DNA from: Camillea tinctor
Lineage: Eukaryota; Ascomycota; Sordariomycetes; Xylariales; Xylariaceae
NCBI GenBank assembly: GCA_022578605.1
Contig: MU394077.1
Span: 310,001-374,000, forward strand
Reading direction: 5' to 3'
Length of the DNA: 64,000 nucleotides
Positions 13,725 through 26,420 of the stretch are shown one piece after another (the stretch's first letter is position 1; each line of letters begins with the position of its first letter). A model generated the notes under the pieces. That model did no database searches. It was not told the DNA's origin and saw only the letters and a list, made by a program, of their open reading frames with translations. The translations under genes were made by a program, and so were the position numbers.

Positions 13725-14854
13725 GGCTTGGGTTGATTTTGTGGAGGGAAGAGACGATGGGTCTCTAGCGGAAGGACAGGGGAAGTGGGAAAGCGATGGT
13801 TATTATAGCCATAGATCGTGCTTGAAGATAAGAAAATATGGTTATGGAGTTCGCAAGGGAAGGGGGTGTTAAGGGGTATTAGGACAAAGGGTCTTTGGGA
13901 AAGGGTTGGATAAATATTGGTACCTTGGGGCCTTTTTAACGGGAGGTTTCTCGGAAAATGGGAGTGGGTTTGTTGAAGAAAGCTCTTTTTTTTTGGGAGT
14001 GATACCCTAAGCTTGGATTAAGAATGGAATGGCGAGTATGTGTTATATCACGAGAGGCTGGTTGCTCACTGTGCGTATTTTATGGTAGAGTGGAAAGGAG
14101 AGTAGACGGAGAAAAGGGGGAGCAATGAGACAATGCTAGAGTCAGGGCTTGCTTCTAGAATCAGAAAATATGCTTATAGGTATAACTACTTGGGTTTTAA
14201 TATAGGTTACGTCTTTGCTAAGTTTGGGGGATAGACATGCGTGTGTGGGTGAATAGGTGGTGGGATGCGGAGAAGTTTAGTTGACCCCTATTTTGTTATT
14301 GTTATTAACTGCAAAGCATTTTCCTAGTTTGACTTTCAGTATGCCTCCGCGACTAAACTATTATGGAAGGTTTTATAACACCTGCCTTTCTTTCTCATGC
14401 GAGGCACATGACCACTTCCACACGTAAAGAGGATATATATCACACTTGTGTGCTTAACCCAGATTAGATATATACACATATACACCTTCCTTATTCTCTG
14501 TCTGGTTGAGTGTGTCCTGGTCCTCGTAGGGAAAGCTTATGAATAGAGCATAGAGCACCTTTTCTCTCTACCTCTCTGTCTTTCTTGTCCCTTTTTGATA
14601 CAAAATACGTAAACAATATGGTTTCTCTTGGAATATGCATCAATCATCAATATCGACATTGGTTTGTTGTTTATCCATCATATAGTTTAGGTACGCAATA
14701 ACTAAGTAACCCATATATTCCTCGAGAACTTTACTTTATTCAACTTGCTACTAGGTAGCACATTAAACTTCAAATATAGGCGCTCGCACGAACTAGTTCT
14801 CTCTCTCCCGCCATCTCTCATTGAACAAGCACTTGTTTTTGTTGCAGGCATATC
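13725..14854. other. intergenic gap, no gene recognised
   Basis: AT-rich sequence with the presumed ccz1 3' UTR on the left. On the right, a pyrimidine-rich tract ending in TTGCAG at about 14846 could be a 3' splice site of a 5' UTR intron for the small gene starting at 14855. No donor could be fixed. Confidence 0.5.
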
Positions 14855-15433
14855 ATGTCTAACTCACCCCATATATGCCGCTGCGCTCAGTGCCATAGAA
14901 CATGGCAGCCTCCTGAAGGACGTAGAGCGGTATCGCTTTCTCGCTCTCCTCTCCATGATCAGCACTACCCTTATTCTTATAACAACTACCCCCCTGCCTA
15001 CTCTTCCTCCTCCTCTACCTTCTATGCACCCGCGCCGCAGACGCAACAGATCGCTTTCACCTCCACCTCCACCTCCAGTATCAACTACGCCCAGCAACAA
15101 AACGCACCCACGGAATTCGACTGGGATTGGGACGACAGCCTGCTATCAGCCATAGGACTGGGTAACCCTCTTACCGCGGCAAAAGTAGGAGGAACCTTCG
15201 CCGCCGCAGACCCTCCCACTCCTGCTGATTAGCAAACCGCGGCCGGGACTAGCACACAGCACGGAACGGGAACCGTGCCGTGGTGGCTTCACGAGGGCAC
15301 CTGTCTCGGCGCGGAGGATGGGCGCGGGCCGTGGCTCACGCCCGAGAGGGGGCCGCTGTGGTTTGCGAGCGAGTTGGGGGTCGAGGGGAGAAAGTCTACT
15401 CGTTGTCCTAAAAAAGAGGATAAGGGTATATAG
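14855..15433 (+). CDS. small unrecognised protein, Cys/Tyr-rich N-terminus and Trp-rich C-terminus
   Basis: Two readings are possible. Unspliced, the frame from the ATG at 14855 stops at a UAG at 15230-15232 (125 residues). The same frame then stays open for another 66 codons to a UAG at 15431-15433, and that part looks coding: GC-rich, with W-W, P-W-L and L-W-F groups. A candidate intron 15185-15259 (GTAGGA donor, CTGAT branch motif, CACACAG acceptor) is phase 0 on both sides and removes the internal UAG, giving 167 residues. I prefer the spliced model. The N-terminus carries a C-x-C-x-x-C-H cluster that may bind metal, followed by a Tyr/Ser/Gln/Pro-rich low-complexity stretch and an acidic D-W-D-W-D-D motif. 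I do not recognise the family and no function can be given. A TTGCAG just upstream of the ATG suggests a spliced leader. Confidence 0.5.
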
Positions 15434-17389
15434 TCTTAGATAGAACAGCAAGTTTGTGGCTTCGAAAGGTATGGTTATCATAAGGGTCATAGGAGAGGAT
15501 AGAAAGAGAAGGAGACTAAATCGAGATAGGAGTATTAAACAGCAGAGTAAAAAGTAGCTAGATAGACGATACTAGAATTTGATACCCTCGTATTTTTTCT
15601 TTTTTTATCTATATTATTATATAACATAAGGGAAAATAACACAAGGTCTATCTACCTGGGGTGGAGGCATTTATAATCATAAGGTAAACATAGGGGGAGT
15701 TTGGTCCTCTGATGGTGTTTGTCGTGTCGGTGGCATAATGTATAACTTGTAGTTGATTGCAGAACATATTGTAGAAGTAAGTTAGCCAGGTCAGCTTGTA
15801 ATGGGGTCCTGACTTATAGTACTTTTTCATGTATTATATGAATAGAGTACCTATGTGTATGCATTTTGTGTGATATGTTATATAAAAATCTCCACTCTCC
15901 TTCTTTCCTTTCTCATTATCCTAAGACCTCTCCTTTACGATTTCTTCCCACTATTATCATTCTGATTTCTTTGTCGTACTATTTCAATGTAAAAGGGGGT
16001 GAGGGGCGAAGGGGGCAAGAACCTATATTCGTCTCTTGACGCTGGCAACGTCAGCGAGCTGATGGTGGACATGCATACCAGGACGGGGAATCTATAAGCG
16101 CAAGTGAACGTAAAGTAGGGGCGGTTAGTTGTATGGCGTGATCTGACGAGGCTTGCTCTCTCGTCCTAAGTTACCTGAGGAGAAAAGAGGGAAAGGGTTG
16201 CCGTTGGGGTTTGTGGTACCCCAACACTCGGAATCGCGTATGCAGGTGTGTATAGGTAGATGTCGTTCCATGCAGGAACAAGGAGATGGCAGGTTAAGAC
16301 GAAAATATCCCCATTGGCCAACATCCTGCTCTTCCCCTCCTTCGCCTTCTCGTAATTTGGAGTCTCGGGAAGCGCTGGTTGATTAGTAACTCCGAAATAA
16401 AGTACGCATTGTTGTAGGTGACAGGGCGGAAGAGGGCAGTGCAAGCAGGCTATTGGAAGGGGGGTGGGAGGGGGAGGAAAAGGTTTAGCTCGGTGTTCAA
16501 AGTTGGTATTATAGACCGGCGACTTATAAAGGGCGGCAAAAAGGGGGGCTATATTGTATCCAGGTTTCTTTTTTTTAAGACCAAAGCATATACGATGAAT
16601 GAATCAGATAGAATGAATAAAAGGAATCATCGCATAAATGACACTTCACGATCATAATCACTTCAAAAGGTCAAGAAACGGTCAAATAGTTGCGTTCAAG
16701 CAAAACTGTTCATAAATATTCCAGGTATTTCGTTAGAAATTAAGTTTAGGTATATACAAGAATTGAAAGTCCACCCAACCCCGGCCTGTAGACAAAGCCA
16801 AAGAAGAAGGAAGAGCGACGCTGAAGATTGATGCTCTCTCTTCCCCATCTTCCTATCTTTCCTTCATCTAAGTATTCCCGCGGTATAAGAGGCATAACCT
16901 GAAAAAAAAGGGGAAGAATCACTACATGGAAGGGGGAGTCATAAACCAGGTCCGTTCGTACCAAGCGTTACTCGTTCCCCGCGTTCCCATGAAGATCCTC
17001 CCCTTTTCCCGTTAAATAAATCAAGAAGGGGAGGAAAACCCGACGTCAACTGATCTTTTATGTATCTTGCCATTTGCCAGAGATCATTTGCCGGGTTATG
17101 CGTTATGTGCGTGAAAAAGAGAAGGAGAATTGTACGGGTAAGAGAAGAACCGAGTTTCTTATGAACTCCTTTTCCTCCCTCCCCCCTTTGTGCCAAGTTG
17201 TAATTTTCCGAGCGCCGACCAAAATGAGGTTGTTTTGTTGTCCCCTTCTCCCCCTCCTTCTAAATTGTTGTGTGAGGTATACCCAAAAAAAAGTAAAAGG
17301 AAAAAAGCAGGAAGCCCATCCGCTTCTCTTCTCCAAATAAAAATACGTCGCTGGTGCTGTCTCTATCTCCCTCAAAACCTTTTCCCGCT
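15434..17389. other. intergenic gap between converging genes, no gene recognised
   Basis: This lies between the small plus-strand gene and the minus-strand Asp f 7-like gene, so it should hold two 3' UTRs. Frames of 60-90 codons on both strands are short and overlap each other. No repeat or RNA gene was recognised. Confidence 0.5.
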
Positions 17390-18223
17390 TTAGCTCTGGT
17401 TGATCGACCAGCTGATCTTCTGGCGACCGGCCTCGGTGGAGCCGAACAGGTCGATGAAGAGGTGGGGGCTGCCATCAATGTCGTCGAGCGCACACTCGGG
17501 GCACGAGTCGTGGATCTTGGCGGTGGCGGTGGCGCCAGTCTCCTCGTTGACGAGGGTGATGGTCTGGAAGCATAGAGGGTTGAGCGGCTGGTTGATACCG
17601 GCGTTGGTCTTGGTGCTGATGCTGTTCCAGAACTGGACCGAGACGGCTACGATGTTCTCGGTTTCACCTAGGCCGTCGTCCGGGTACCCGCAAGAACCGA
17701 GACCGATGTCGAAGTAGGTCAGGTCACCGGTCTTCTTGACACCGAAGGGGATGTTGGAGGTGATGCCACCCACGAGCGAGGCAATAGCCCCGGCAGCGGA
17801 AGACGTCTCGGACTTGACTGAAAGAGCCTGAGAAGTGGTAGAAGCAACATAAGTAGTAGTAGGGGCAGACGTGGTGGAGGCAGCCTCCGTCGTAGGCGCC
17901 GGCGGGATGCTGGTGCTAGTGGCGAAGGTTGTAGGTGTGGTCGGGGTAGACACCACGGCCTCAATAGTAGGCGTAGGTGAGTCGAAGGTGGTCTGAGGAG
18001 TGGGAGCGATGCTGCTCGTCTCCTGAAGCTCAGTGGTAGCCGGCTTGGGAGGATAGACGGTCTCGGTCGTGCTCTCATCTATCACGACGGACACGGTCTC
18101 GGTAACATACTCCCAGGTGGTGACCATCTCGCGCTTTGCGTGGTTGCGAGCATGGTTATGGCCATGGGGCTGAGCAGCAACAGCTGAAGCCAGAAGGGCA
18201 GCGGCGAAAGATGCGGTCTTCAT
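17390..18223 (-). CDS. Asp f 7-like secreted protein with C-terminal double-psi beta-barrel domain
   Basis: Single exon, 277 residues. It starts with a signal peptide (about 1-17, A-x-A before a Gln) and a short His-rich segment with a K-R site that may be cut by a Kex2-type protease. A long Ser/Thr/Pro-rich linker (about 60-145) is likely O-glycosylated. The C-terminal part (about 160-277) is an RlpA-like/barwin-like double-psi beta-barrel with the typical T-Y-F-D-x-G-L-G-S-C-G start, a central A-V-S motif and a C-P-E-C pair preceded by H-D. The family includes the Aspergillus allergen Asp f 7 and expansin-like proteins. These are extracellular or wall-associated and are usually thought to bind cell-wall polysaccharide. 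No enzymatic activity is shown by the sequence. The domain call is strong; naming after Asp f 7 is by resemblance. Confidence 0.85.
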   Translation of the reverse strand: MKTASFAAALLASAVAAQPHGHNHARNHAKREMVTTWEYVTETVSVVIDESTTETVYPPKPATTELQETSSIAPTPQTTFDSPTPTIEAVVSTPTTPTTFATSTSIPPAPTTEAASTTSAPTTTYVASTTSQALSVKSETSSAAGAIASLVGGITSNIPFGVKKTGDLTYFDIGLGSCGYPDDGLGETENIVAVSVQFWNSISTKTNAGINQPLNPLCFQTITLVNEETGATATAKIHDSCPECALDDIDGSPHLFIDLFGSTEAGRQKISWSINQS

Positions 18224-20932
18224 GATTCTTTTTCTTTCTTCTTTTCTTCTTTAACTTGGTATAGAAGGGAAATAAGCAATGTACAATTCAGAGGCTCAGC
18301 CGAATGGGATATCTTCAAAAAAGTGTCAGATGGTTTATTCTTGTTTTTTGTTGTCTTGTAAAAGGACCGTGAGTTGTATAGTCTCTCGTAAGGTCTTAAT
18401 GAGGGCAAGCCTTCGTTCTCCGTCTCTTCTCGAATGAGTGGAATGAGCAGTGGACCAGCAATAATAAAAGGAGGGTGTACTTGGCGAGCACTGCTCGATG
18501 AAGGAGTGATTTGGGTAGAAGAGGGTTACGGGAAGCAAGAGAGATGCTATGAGGGTAAGGTAGGTAAAGGACCTGAAAGAGATTACCGGGGGATCTCTGG
18601 AGATCTTTATTGCTCAAGAGCACCACACCATTTTAGACCCAAAAGAGCACAAAGCAGGGGTGGAGGGACCCGAGGGAGGCAGAGCAAAGCCGCGAAGGAA
18701 GACAAACAAGAACAAGGTCCTGGTCCTGAACCAGGATGGGCTAGAACCTTGTCGTCGAGCACATGGGAAATGATTGGACAGCCCAAGGCATGAGACGTAG
18801 CGCAGCCGGGGCATTAGCCTTTTCTTGCAGGACGGAATACTACTATATTACCATATTAACTCGTGGCCAGCTTGTCAGCTGTGCGACCAAGTAGAAGGTC
18901 ACTCGAGTCGAGGCTATTCCCCAAGTTGGGTTTACGTGGGCTCACTTACACACTTACAGCATTTACCCTACACTTACAGCACTTACACGCTTGGGCCATA
19001 AAGAAGCACGCTAGCTTAGGTACGTACACGCAGCTGCAAGGCACCACCGGTTGCCGTCAGACTGACAAGCCAATAAGATGAACAGACGACCCCCTGAAAA
19101 TAAGCTCGGAAGATCAAATAACCAGGGACCCCTGGTAGGGTACCTGACGATCCTTACTACATAACCCTCCCCTTAAGGCCTGGGCCAAGAATCACGCATC
19201 TTAAACGCCCTAAAAGCACAGAGATGCTCACAAAGATCCCTCCCACATGAAGGTTTTTCTCTTTCTTTCTTTTTTTGCCTTCTTTACCTAAGTGTACGCT
19301 AATTTAGTTCACTTCATCGGCTGAATGAGAGGGGCGCAGTGGGCTTTGTGTACTACCTACCTGCTTAAGGTATTAAGTTAAGTCGTTTCAAAACAACATC
19401 TTATAACCATGTTATACAATAATAAAGTTAAGAATTAACCTCAACAGTAGCGTGGTGTAGGTCCCAACCCTTTGGAAACCTCCTAGGTTAGGGTAAGAGG
19501 TATAGTACAAATAAGGAAAACCAGAGAGGCCATCTCCATCTCTGTGTAGTGTTTGTTGAAATTGAGAAGTGACTTTTGATTGGGATGGCTTGTGGGGTTA
19601 AAATAGCTGTTAATGTGAATTAAAATACGAGCAACAACGAACACCCCTGTCTATATTATGACCGTGGGTTTTACGATGCTACCCCATGGTATGGCTTTCT
19701 AGGCAAGGTTTTTTTCCCTCTTTTCTTTACACTAATGTACCCTCCTATATAATATAGGTATGTGTGTACCAGCCTTATAGTAGGTATGTAAAAAATGAAC
19801 CGAGAAGGAAGAGGAAGAGGAGGGATTAAAATTTTTCAGCTCCACCATCGAACCCAGCCCATGTGGCTTTTCCAACGGAGGCATCCAACCAAGATGCCCG
19901 TGTCTATAGCGTGAGTGTAAGTGTATATGGTAAGTGTACCTAGTGCAGGTACACCGCAGAGGTCATACACACCAAACCGATCAAGAGAAAGGCACCGATG
20001 GAGAAGGGTTCAAGATGGCCCAGTCCTCTAAAAAATACAATACAATAATAGGTATAATAATACGAGCAAGTGCTCTATTATGGCTTCAGATCTACAAGAT
20101 CGGCACTTTTGAACCGAGATGGGCTCTCCGGAGATAATTTCTCTCATTCTTCCACATTCTCTCAGTCTTCCTCGTGGGTGGGCTTCCGTTCTTTCTTCCT
20201 ATCTTCTACCTATTACGCAGGCAACCGAAATGTGCGATTGAGGGGAATCATAGTGTACAGAGGGGGTTTTCCCCACGCTGTCGCCGCCCGAAAAAGTTGT
20301 TGGTTGGCATGTGGTCCGTTGAGCAAGAAAGACCGGTCAGGGTTGGCCGTCACACGCATCGCGCATTGCATACCTACCAAGTGTACTACCGATGTAGGGA
20401 GAGACGAGGAGGTAGAATATGGTCGTAGACGAGGTACATAGTTTCTAACCTACCTAACCTACTTAATGTTATGTATGTTTGTGGACGGCTTGCATCTCGC
20501 CGTAAGATATATGAAAGTAGGGATCGTAGGATTAACAGTTAGATAGATGAGCCGACAAGACCTTAAATAGAAAATAATATGTCTCTCTAGGTATATTGTA
20601 TTTACTATTCTCACGTGTAAGACGGAGGATTCAGACTTCGCTCACGCGCAGACGGCGATTGCTTACAGGAATGCGACAAGAAGATCTTAAGCAGGCTAAC
20701 CCATTCCTTGACAAATCAGGATCTTGAGCACTTTACAGAAAAAGGGGCACACAGGACTGAACTCCAATCATGTTCTATATATGTTTTCTGGTATGTACTT
20801 ACTACTACTGCTGCACGATAAAACACCAACAACGCCTTACAACCCCTGTCATGTTGTCCCTATATGCATGCCGTCCTATAAAAATTCTTCCTCCACAATA
20901 ATGGTACAGACGTCCTCTCATCAACCCGCCCG
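18224..20932. other. intergenic gap of 2.7 kb, no gene recognised
   Basis: Its left part should hold the promoter of the minus-strand secreted protein (pyrimidine/purine tract at about 18224-18260) and its right part the 3' UTR of efm6. Near 18945-18990 there are several irregular CTTACA-type steps (CACTTACA...CACTTACAGC...). The frames at 18434-18793 and 20070-20441 lack support as genes. Confidence 0.5.
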
Positions 20933-22218
20933 CTAGTTCTTCTTGCTGGTGATGGCGTATAGGAACAGTCCCTCGCGGCTGAACACCGGTCGATCCTCGT
21001 CCTCTAGCTCGACCACGTTGAAGGCTTTCCGAGCCTTCTTGAGGAACTGCATGTCGGCCCGCCGTCTCTTCTTGAAGCAGAAAAAGACGGTCGCCTCAGG
21101 GCAGAGGGCTAGAAGGTCCGACAACGTGGCTAGTAGTAGCGGAAATGCCGGCTCGAAGTAGACGCAGTCAGCCGCCAAAATGACATTGGGCTTGAGGGCC
21201 ACGATCTCTTCCCCGAGTGGCTCGCCCCTAGAAAAGCCGCCATGTGTCAGAGGCCCCATCTGCACCTAACGCTCGGCGATCGTTTGGTATACATACTTAC
21301 TTACATATAGACCAGACTAGAAGAGAGCGAAAGGGGGAAAGGATAGAAAAAGAGAGAAGAAAAAATTGAAGCGCTAATAATGCAATTGGATCGCTTACCA
21401 GTTTAGCACTGCAGCCCTAACTCTCGCATCGAGACCATTCAACTGGATGTTGGTCTTCATGAGCTCGAACATCTCGATCTGATCGGTGATGTAGAGCGGT
21501 TTCTCATGGTTGATGGCACATCCGTTGGCCACCGCCAAGCCCACCAGTCCTCCGCCGGCTCCAAGTTCGAGTCTAGAAACGGGGAAGAGGCGGAAAAAAA
21601 GAAGGGTGCTCATGTCAGCATCTGGTCCCGTACCTAGTCCGTGTTCGGACCCAGTCCCATGAAACCGCTTCTGTCTTTTTCATATATCCATCTCCCCTCC
21701 CCACACACACCCAGGATTGACATACACAAGGGAAGGGAACAAACAGATAGGTAGGGTAAAAATAACTGAAATGACCGCACATCTAATTTCATGCAAGATG
21801 AGGAGGGCCGAAGAACATCTCTAGAGAAAGGGAAAGAAAAAGAGAGAAAGAGAAGGGGATAAAAGAAAAAGAAAAAAGAAAAGAAAAGAAAATAGAAAAC
21901 CCACATCCGTGACTCGCGCAAGTCTTCACGATGGTATCGTAGCATATGCCGTGCCAGGGTCATACCCGCGGGCCAAGTCTGCCCACCGCAACCATTACTC
22001 AGGTCCTCGTATAATCGAAGGGGCCGCGCCAGCAGCCCCGAGAAATCGATCTCGGCAGTCCCCGCAGGCTTGTAGGCCGGCAGAGGGGTGAACTCCAAAT
22101 CTGCCCCGAGGGCCAGGGGGTTGGGCTCCGGGGACGGTGAGGACCGCTCAGACGATGGTGGTAGCGGTGATGGTGGCATGGCTAATACCGCAACCGCCGG
22201 GGTATTTTTTATCGACAT
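20933..22218 (-). CDS. efm6: Efm6, protein-lysine N-methyltransferase (methyltransferase family 16)
   Basis: Three exons on the minus strand: 22218-21905, 21572-21399 and 21227-20933, giving 260 residues. Intron 1 (332 nt, GTGGGT...TTTCTAG) and intron 2 (171 nt, GTAAGC...TTTCTAG) both preserve the frame. The first junction builds R-I-L-E-L-G-A-G-G-G-L-V-G, the class I S-adenosylmethionine-binding motif; the second builds L-N-W-G-E-P. Later landmarks are the acceptor-site motif A-A-D-C-V-Y-F-E-P and the basic F-F-C-F-K-K-R-R-R-A-D segment typical of the Efm6/METTL21-like group. In yeast, Efm6 methylates a lysine of translation elongation factor 1A in the cytosol. The substrate here is assigned by orthology only. 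The start at 22218 gives a Pro/Ser-rich leader before the catalytic core. Confidence 0.88.
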
Positions 22219-25200
22219 TATGTTTTTTATTTATTGATTTATTTATTTTATTATTCTTCTTCTTATAAAAAAAATGAAATTAAAAGGGGGACAGGAAGAG
22301 ATGGGTAAGGTTTATTTTTTTTGTTTTCGGTGAAGCTGGGGGTAAAGGAAAAGGGAAATAGAAAAAGACAACATAAATCAAAAGTGTGGTTTAGTACCCA
22401 ACAATTCCAGCCTGGTTTGCCCCCCTTTCTACCTCCCGTTCTCTCTTGATGAATATAACCTTTTTTATCTTTATCTGATCGTCACGCAAGTGGTGCTTTC
22501 CGGGGCCAGCCTACTTGGATCTAGAACGTGCCGGATTGACTCCGTTTTTTTTGCACTCTCGTATCTTGTTATAACTTATCACCGACTCCGGTTTACTGAA
22601 TACACTAGTTTAGGAACTCTCGCTTGGTTTAAGGGCCTATGTGCTGGATAGGTAACTATCATAGTTATCCAGTATAGGTGGATATTCATAGTGGGCTTAG
22701 CCTCATTGCTTTTGACTTTTATCTGCGGCATCGGACAGGAATCCCATCCTAGTCATTTATTATTGTCATGACTAGGTAGGTAGGTAACTTTATGCGTAGG
22801 TATAAGACATCATCGTCATCGTTATTATCATCACTACACTTAGTACACCGTGACACCTATCATAAGGTAAGGGAAGCAGAGGTAAGGACTACATAGGTAG
22901 GTATGTAGCAAATATATATATCTCAGAGTCCCACGACGGTTTTATTCCACCTGCAGCTGTCCTTGTTTTCATACCCGGCTGCCCGGAAGTAGGACTTATA
23001 TATAAAACCCCTAAATACCTCACATGTACTACCATCCTCTCTGTTTCCCCTTCCCCCCTTGCATAGACATCTTCGAAATTTGTTCTGTAGCCATATAACC
23101 CGAGTTTTATTTCCTTGTTCTCCCCCTCTCTTGTAGTCTAACGGATTTTAGGGAGGCTGCATTCCATCTAATATCTGAATACATGCCCTGCCAAGCCATC
23201 CCATCCTATCAACCAAGATCTTGAAATGCGGGAAGGGGAGGGTTAAGAAAAAGATGAGATCAGGATGGGTCTGGTCATACAGAGTGGGTTTTTTCCTAGC
23301 AGTGCACATGGTCTTTGCTTACTCCGTATTCCTTTCTCCTTTCTCCTTTCTTATTTTTTTTTTCAGCTGACGCAGCTAGGAAAAAGTGAAAGTGCAATAA
23401 GTAAGACAAAAAAAAAGAAAAAAGCCGTGTCACGGTGAGCACGTAAGCGCAGGCCTTCATCGATGGAAATTGTTGTTGGAATTCAGGGGAAGGGCATGAC
23501 GTAGTCGTCCGTCAGCGCAAGACTGGCTACACGAACCTCGCGGAACCTGACCTACTAGGTAGTCTACGTGTATGGTCCCCCTTTTCCCCGTCCAGGTGCA
23601 TACATGCAATCTGGGGATGGCATATTGCAAAGTACGGGTGTAGATTTACGTATGACAGACACTGCATACAGGATATAAAATGTGTCTGTCCTCCCACCCG
23701 GCCCTAGCCTTGTTTCGAGAAGAGCATCGTTTCACGGCCCGGGAATGCATGCACACGGGAGATTCCTTCATATGAGATAGATTCTGCTTCAAGTTGAAAC
23801 TTTCACTGCTGCTTGAGCAACTGGAACTCAAAATTCTAGTTAAGCCCTATGCACGGACTGGCCATTTTCCCCTTCTATGATGAGAGGCTAATCTATACGA
23901 CACGCGCAAGCCCTGCAGGTTCTTTGCCCTCTGCAGAGACTTGCTGTTCGTCCCGTGTTGTTGGCTGTAGCACATGGTGTTCACTATGTACCACGATAGC
24001 ATCCAAACAAAAATAAGACCCAGGCCGAGGGTTAGGTCACGCCAGCTCAAGGTTATTATTGGGACTTTGGTTCTTTGAAACTCAGTGTCTGAACTTGACT
24101 CTGCTTACGTGAACGAGCTGGGCTTCACGGGAGAGGACCCAGGTATATTCGTGTTAAGTTAGAAGAGGCATACTCCTGGAAACTCCATCCTCGATGATGA
24201 TATGGAGAGTTATAAGTACTACATGATAGAAGCCTATCCAGTTGAAAAAAGTGACTAGGTAAATACTACTACTCGCTAGACAGCGTTTTCTCTATACGGA
24301 CGCTCTTCTTCCTCTCCCGCTTTTTCTGTTTACCTGAGACATATTACCTCGCCAACCATGTCGGCGGCAGATATCGAGATGCTCCATATTCATAGCCACC
24401 GGTTGTATACTGTAAGCGCATGTAACCTATATATGATAAAAGTGGCGAGTGGAATGAGAGATAAGACGCAGGTATACTTAGGCAGTTTTGATTGAAACAA
24501 TGAAGCGAAAGAAATAGCACTATAGTTTTTGTAAATAAGAGGACGCAAATAATGCTGGTGGGTTGAAAGCATAGAGAAGCAAGAGGATTGAACGCGATAT
24601 CTCAGAAGAAAAGGGCCCCAATAAAGTCGATTCTCGAGTGAGCGTTTTGGATTACAATCTGAGCATAGAGTGTATCAATGCCTCACCAAGCTGCCTAACT
24701 TATAGTACGGTTTGATACAAATATGAAGTCTAACCTACAATTATTTCTTACACAACTAACTTAGAAGTTGGAGTTTAGCCTTGTTGTTACACCCAGTATT
24801 CTTAGTATCAATAGCGAGTGGTAATGAATCCGATAGACTGTTGATGAGCATCTTATCCAGATGTACTAGTTCATGCTCTCAAGAGAGTTCTGGTTCGTTC
24901 CTCTGCCGCGCACACATACACCATCTCCCATCGTCCCTTCATTGAGCAACCAAGCGCGAATATGACGAAATATAGAAAGGAGACCTCGGCATGACCTCAC
25001 TCCCACTAGCCAGGTAAAATATCCCGAGAGCGCAGGATAGGGCTATGAGGTTCCTATCCAAGTCAAATTCCTTCTACCTCATACATTTCTCTAACACATA
25101 TATCTATTCCTTACTCCTGAAACTAGAAAAAAAAATCGCCAACTAGATGAGGAATTCCCGATCTCATGTCCAAACACGCCCGAGGAATGAGAGAGGTATG

Positions 25201-25866
25201 GTGAATCAAGGAAAGAAGGAGAAGGGGAGAGAAAAGAGGAGGAAAAGCAAATAATTCAATTTTGAAATACTCCGCTTCGTTTTGCTTTCCTTTTTAATTA
25301 TTTGGTCGTAATAGTCTTGAAGATAGCCAACGTAACTTTGACTCAGATAATTTCTTTTTTTTTCCTTGGGAGAATTAGGAGATAGATAGACAATTTAGAG
25401 AAAACAATCATAACAGCACCAAGTACCAATTGGATAACAAGTTAAAAAAGATATAAGAAAAAGATACGGGGGAAAAAAACGAACCAAGAAAACAAGGTTG
25501 GAATGCGAGACCAAGACCACTTATTAGTATTATCCTATTTACCATCTATCTATCTACTGTATACCTAGGTAGGTATTACATAGCATGCAAACCCGAAGCT
25601 AGGTAAAGCTTCCGCTTCAGCCTCCCTCTCCAGCTAACGCCTTAGTAGGAAAATATGTATGGCCAAGACATTGAAATTCCACGAGCCCTACCCCCATCGT
25701 CACCACTCCCACCCCTTCGGTACCTGGGCCTAACCAACCCTATACTAGCACACCCGCTCTACCATCCTACCTACCTATCGATCTCCAAGGAAGGAAAGAA
25801 AGAAAAAAAAAACGTCTGCTTCCTCGGGTATGTAAGACAAGGTAAAGTGAACGCGACTACCTCCTT

Positions 25867-25868
<2 letters not shown>

Positions 25869-25898
<30 letters not shown>
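25869..25898. repeat. (CT)15 microsatellite
   Basis: An uninterrupted CT dinucleotide run about 1 kb upstream of the axl2-like start. It is likely to be length-polymorphic between strains. It may lie in the promoter or leader, but no role can be read from the sequence. Confidence 0.95.
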
Positions 25899-25901
<3 letters not shown>

Positions 25902-26420
25902 CCCCTCTCCCCACACGCGTCTGAGACATACGCGGGAAGACCCCTCCTCCCTCCCCTATTTCCCTCTTTCTCCTACGATAAATCGATATACCAAGGAGAG
26001 AGAGGGGCAAGAATAGGGAAGCTAGCTAGAGCTCCCATTCTAGCTCCGCCCTATCCTACTCCCCCTCCCTTACCGCCCAAAATTTCCATCTCTATCGAGT
26101 CTCACGCGCCTCACCTCCGGCGTGGAAGCCTTTGCTATCGGTTATTCTGTAGTAGTTTCTTTTACTCTTGGGGGGGGGGGGGGGGAAATGGGGGTGATAC
26201 TGTAAATCATTTCTTCTCCCTATTAGGTAGGTCGCTTTCTTTTTTTGGATGGAGGGGTTTTGTTTTATTTTATCTCCATTCGACACACCAAATAAGGGTA
26301 TCGATGGTATCGAGGGGGGCCAGAGTGAGTAAGGCAAGGGAAAGGAGAGCAGAGCTCGCGTTGTCGTGTGTATACCTAGTATATTCCTTGAAGAAAACCA
26401 ATCCAATACCGAACATCAGT

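Noticed and set aside
15230..15232. UAG in the small gene as a classic viral-type readthrough signal
   Set aside because: It is followed by CAA, but the next bases (ACC) do not match the CARYYA consensus, and an in-frame intron explains the continued frame more simply. Kept only as an alternative.
20070..20441. 123-codon plus-strand frame before efm6
   Set aside because: No motif, no splice context and mixed composition; it is probably intergenic.
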